From: Mycolicibacterium sp.
GTDB taxonomy: Bacteria > Actinomycetota > Actinomycetes > Mycobacteriales > Mycobacteriaceae
NCBI RefSeq assembly: GCF_016462545.1
Contig: NZ_JAEMTA010000027.1
Coordinates: forward strand, 1 to 64,000
DNA length: 64,000 nucleotides
Direction: 5' to 3'
Below, one piece after another: positions 62,002 to 64,000 of the stretch. The position numbers and the translations under genes were made by a program. The notes under the pieces were generated by a model. It searched no databases, was not told where the DNA came from, and saw nothing but the letters and a program-made list of their open reading frames with translations. How positions within the stretch are numbered: position 1 is the stretch's first letter; each line of letters starts with the position of its first letter.

Positions 62002-63261
62002 TCACGCTGCAGGGACCCGGGCAAGCGCGACGACGTGCAGGGCGATTCCGACGAGCGGGCCGCAGAGCAGGGCCACCACGGTGCGGGTCTCCAGTGGCAA
62101 GGGCAGGAGCAGCAGCAGCGTCGACGCCAGCGTCGCGCCGATCCACCCGGCGGCGTAAGCCCGGTGCATGGCCGCGGCGACCGTCGCCGCACCCGTCAGC
62201 GTCAGCAGTGCGATCGCGACCGCCGCGGTGGTGAACCACGCCAGCAGCGCGCCGCTGGCCTGGTAGTCGGCGCCGAACGCGGTGCGCAGCAACCACGGCC
62301 CCAGGAGGCCGGCGAACAGAACGGCCGCGGCTCCCAGAACCGCGAGCACCGCCACCGGCGCCACCAGCGATCGCAGCCGCCGCTCGCGCTGGTCGACGAA
62401 GTGCGCGATGAGATTTCCCTGCATCGCCGTCAACGGCACCAGCAGCGGTGCGCGGGTCAACGTCACCGCGAGGATGACGACGCCGCCGGCCGCGCCGAGG
62501 TCGGCCGACGTCGCCTTGAGCAACACGGGAAAACCCATGATGAGGATGGCGCTGGCGCCCGCCGCGGCGATCGAGTGGGAGGCCCCGCGCAGGAAGCTGA
62601 CCATCGTGCCGGGTGTGAGAAGCCGTGCCGCCGCCCGCGTCGTCGGTGAGGCCAGCAGCAGAACCAGCCAGGCGATCGACCCCGCCACCGTCGCCCACAG
62701 ATAGCCGATCAGTCCCCAACCGATCAGGAAGGTGGCCGTCGCTACCGCCACCCGCCCGATCGCGTCGCCCACGATCAGCGAGCCGTACTGACCCCAGCCG
62801 TTCACCCCGGCCAGCACCCCGAGCAGCGTCGCGTGCATGCAGAATCCGAAGATCCCGACGCTGAGCAGGCCGACGCTCAGCCACCGGGCATCGACGAAGA
62901 CGTGACCGGACCACAGCGGAGCACTCCCCGCGACGATCGCCGCGGAGACGACGCCGACCAGGGCGGCCACCCACATCGGATGAATTCGCGGGCCGTCGGA
63001 CTGCGGTGCCCGACTGGCTTCGCGCACCTCCCGCGTGGACTCCTGCAGCAGGCCGTTGGCGGCCCCGGCCAGCAGTCCGAACGCGCCCCAGAACACCGCG
63101 AACACCGAGAAGCCTGCGGGTTCCAGATTGCGGGCGGCGAGGTAGAGCACCGCATAACCGCACAGCGCGCTGATGACGGTCGCCGAGCCGACCCGGATCA
63201 CGCTGCTACGGGTGACGGGTCCACGAGAGAGATCAGGGGGGACGGCCGCGCCGTCGGTCAC
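62002..63261 (-). CDS. Polysaccharide-flippase-like membrane protein (Rv3630-like)
   Basis: A 419-residue protein with about 12 hydrophobic segments arranged as in MATE/Wzx-like exporters: VISALCGYAVLYLAARNLEP, FGFCMHATLLGVLAGVNGWG, GASHSIAAAGASAILIMGFPVLL, and the C-terminal VVALLCGPLVGIALHVVALA. GTG 63261 overlaps the aminopeptidase stop (GTGA). Together with PpgS it may export a wall-sugar lipid intermediate, but no direct evidence ties them. Confidence 0.78.
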   Translation of the reverse strand: MTDGAAVPPDLSRGPVTRSSVIRVGSATVISALCGYAVLYLAARNLEPAGFSVFAVFWGAFGLLAGAANGLLQESTREVREASRAPQSDGPRIHPMWVAALVGVVSAAIVAGSAPLWSGHVFVDARWLSVGLLSVGIFGFCMHATLLGVLAGVNGWGQYGSLIVGDAIGRVAVATATFLIGWGLIGYLWATVAGSIAWLVLLLASPTTRAAARLLTPGTMVSFLRGASHSIAAAGASAILIMGFPVLLKATSADLGAAGGVVILAVTLTRAPLLVPLTAMQGNLIAHFVDQRERRLRSLVAPVAVLAVLGAAAVLFAGLLGPWLLRTAFGADYQASGALLAWFTTAAVAIALLTLTGAATVAAAMHRAYAAGWIGATLASTLLLLLPLPLETRTVVALLCGPLVGIALHVVALARVPAA

Positions 63262-64000
63262 AGGTCGGGCACGCTCGTCGAGTACAGCCACGCCTGCCAC
63301 AGCGGACGCAGGGATTCGTCGGCGTAGTTGGCGGCGAGGCCGGTGAAGTCGTCGGTGACGGCAGTGGCGTGCCGGTGCCGCGTCGTCCAGTCCTTCAGCA
63401 GGGCGAAGAACTTCTTGTCGCCGAGAGTGCCCCGAAGGACGTGCAGGGTGAGCGCGCCGCGCTTGTAGACGCGGTCGTCGAACATGTCGCGCGGACCGGG
63501 ATCGGACAGCAGCAGGTTCTGCGGTGAGTTCCGCAGTCGCTGGTGGTAGTGGCGGGCGTGCTCGTCGGCGGTGCGGCCGCCGGAGTCCTCCGACCACAGC
63601 CACTCGGCGTAGCAAGCGAAGCCCTCGTGCAGCCAGATGTCTCGCCACCGGCGTGCGGTGACGGAGTTGCCGAACCACTGATGGGCGAGTTCGTGCGCGA
63701 TCAGCCGCTCCGCGCCGCGGGAGCCGTCACAGTGGTTGGCGCCGAAGATCGAGATGCCTTGTGCCTCGAGCGGAATCTCGAGATCGTCGTCGGTGACCAC
63801 CACGGTGTAGCCGTTCGAGAGCGGATACGGGCCGAACAGCTTGCCGAAGAGCTTCATCATCTGGGGCTGACGCCCGAAGTCGTGCTCGAAGTTCTGCCGC
63901 AACCGTTGTGGCAGAACGGCATTCATCGGTACCGGTTTGTTGGCCAGCCGCAGTTGTTCGTACGGTCCGATCTGCAGCGTGACGAGGTAGGTCGACGTCG
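63258..64000 (-). CDS. M1-family zinc aminopeptidase, C-terminal part (continues beyond window)
   Basis: The frame is open to the window end, so the N-terminus lies outside; about 247 residues are visible. The gluzincin motif HELAHQWFGNSV (zinc His pair and catalytic Glu) and the third ligand in WLHEGFACYAEWLW are present, and the catalytic Tyr is likely in DRVYKRGALTLHVL. The C-terminus is short, without the large ERAP1-like helical domain, so this is the compact M1 type of about 440 residues. Its stop overlaps the start of the flippase-like gene. Confidence 0.9.
   Translation of the reverse strand, partial: TSTYLVTLQIGPYEQLRLANKPVPMNAVLPQRLRQNFEHDFGRQPQMMKLFGKLFGPYPLSNGYTVVVTDDDLEIPLEAQGISIFGANHCDGSRGAERLIAHELAHQWFGNSVTARRWRDIWLHEGFACYAEWLWSEDSGGRTADEHARHYHQRLRNSPQNLLLSDPGPRDMFDDRVYKRGALTLHVLRGTLGDKKFFALLKDWTTRHRHATAVTDDFTGLAANYADESLRPLWQAWLYSTSVPDL

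Overview
The window is chromosomal DNA of a high-GC, fast-growing mycobacterium (Mycolicibacterium type). This follows from dozens of proteins that are recognisably orthologous to Mycobacterium tuberculosis genes in the Rv3695 to Rv3630 interval, in almost unbroken but inverted order. It also follows from the LfrR-LfrA fluoroquinolone efflux pair known from M. smegmatis, and from frequent leaderless TANNNT promoters. There is no rRNA, CRISPR array, prophage or insertion sequence. All ortholog assignments are made from memory of the families, not from a search.

Region by region. 1-4.4 kb: a partial DUF222/HNH gene, an AraC regulator with a DUF1772 neighbour, and lfrR-lfrA with a palindromic operator. 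4.4-11.6 kb: an envelope cluster on the minus strand (glycerophosphoryl-type membrane protein, DUF4129, DUF4350, MoxR ATPase, DUF58) plus a SpoIIM-like membrane protein and an RDD protein. 11.7-13.6 kb: YqeY, an F420-dependent oxidoreductase, a small membrane protein and tRNA-Pro(CGG). 13.9-19.2 kb: cysteine desulfhydrase, a phosphoesterase, the penicillin-binding protein PonA2 and WhiB4. 19.2-22.9 kb: two ArsA-like ATPases separated by a tiny repeat-built ORF, a DUF4177 protein, a RidA protein and a metallo-beta-lactamase-fold protein. 23-29.9 kb: Crp, Nth, a TlpA-like thioredoxin, a CoA-type Nudix hydrolase, the MarP protease, an epoxide hydrolase, a holin-like protein and a secreted protease.

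29.9-38.1 kb is the main accessory island. It holds a flavin monooxygenase divergent from a 2,3-butanediol dehydrogenase and an acetoin-type reductase, two paralogous GAF-domain regulators lacking an AAA+ domain, and an acetaldehyde-type dehydrogenase. Both outward promoters carry GGTTGCA direct repeats. This looks like a regulated route from vicinal diols, ketones or alcohols to acetate, ending beside acetyl-CoA synthetase (acs, 38.2-40.2 kb).

40.3-42.8 kb carries two structured non-coding RNAs around a HAD phosphatase: the Ms1/MTS2823 RNA (minus strand) and 6C/B11 RNA (plus strand, intrinsic terminator). 42.8-47.3 kb is a minimal tad (Flp pilus) locus. 47.3-57.7 kb holds a Rv3651-like protein, an MrfA-type helicase, topoisomerase I, a membrane adenylate cyclase, DNA polymerase III delta' and tRNA-Thr(CGT). 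57.7-64 kb holds a carboxymuconolactone-decarboxylase-like protein, a large polytopic membrane protein, galE, the PpgS glycosyltransferase pair, a flippase-like protein and a partial M1 aminopeptidase.

One theme links distant parts: the window encodes both a cAMP-synthesising cyclase and Crp, and perfect GTGA-N6-TCAC motifs lie on the predicted promoters of acs and the Ms1 RNA, with weaker versions in the diol/ketone island.
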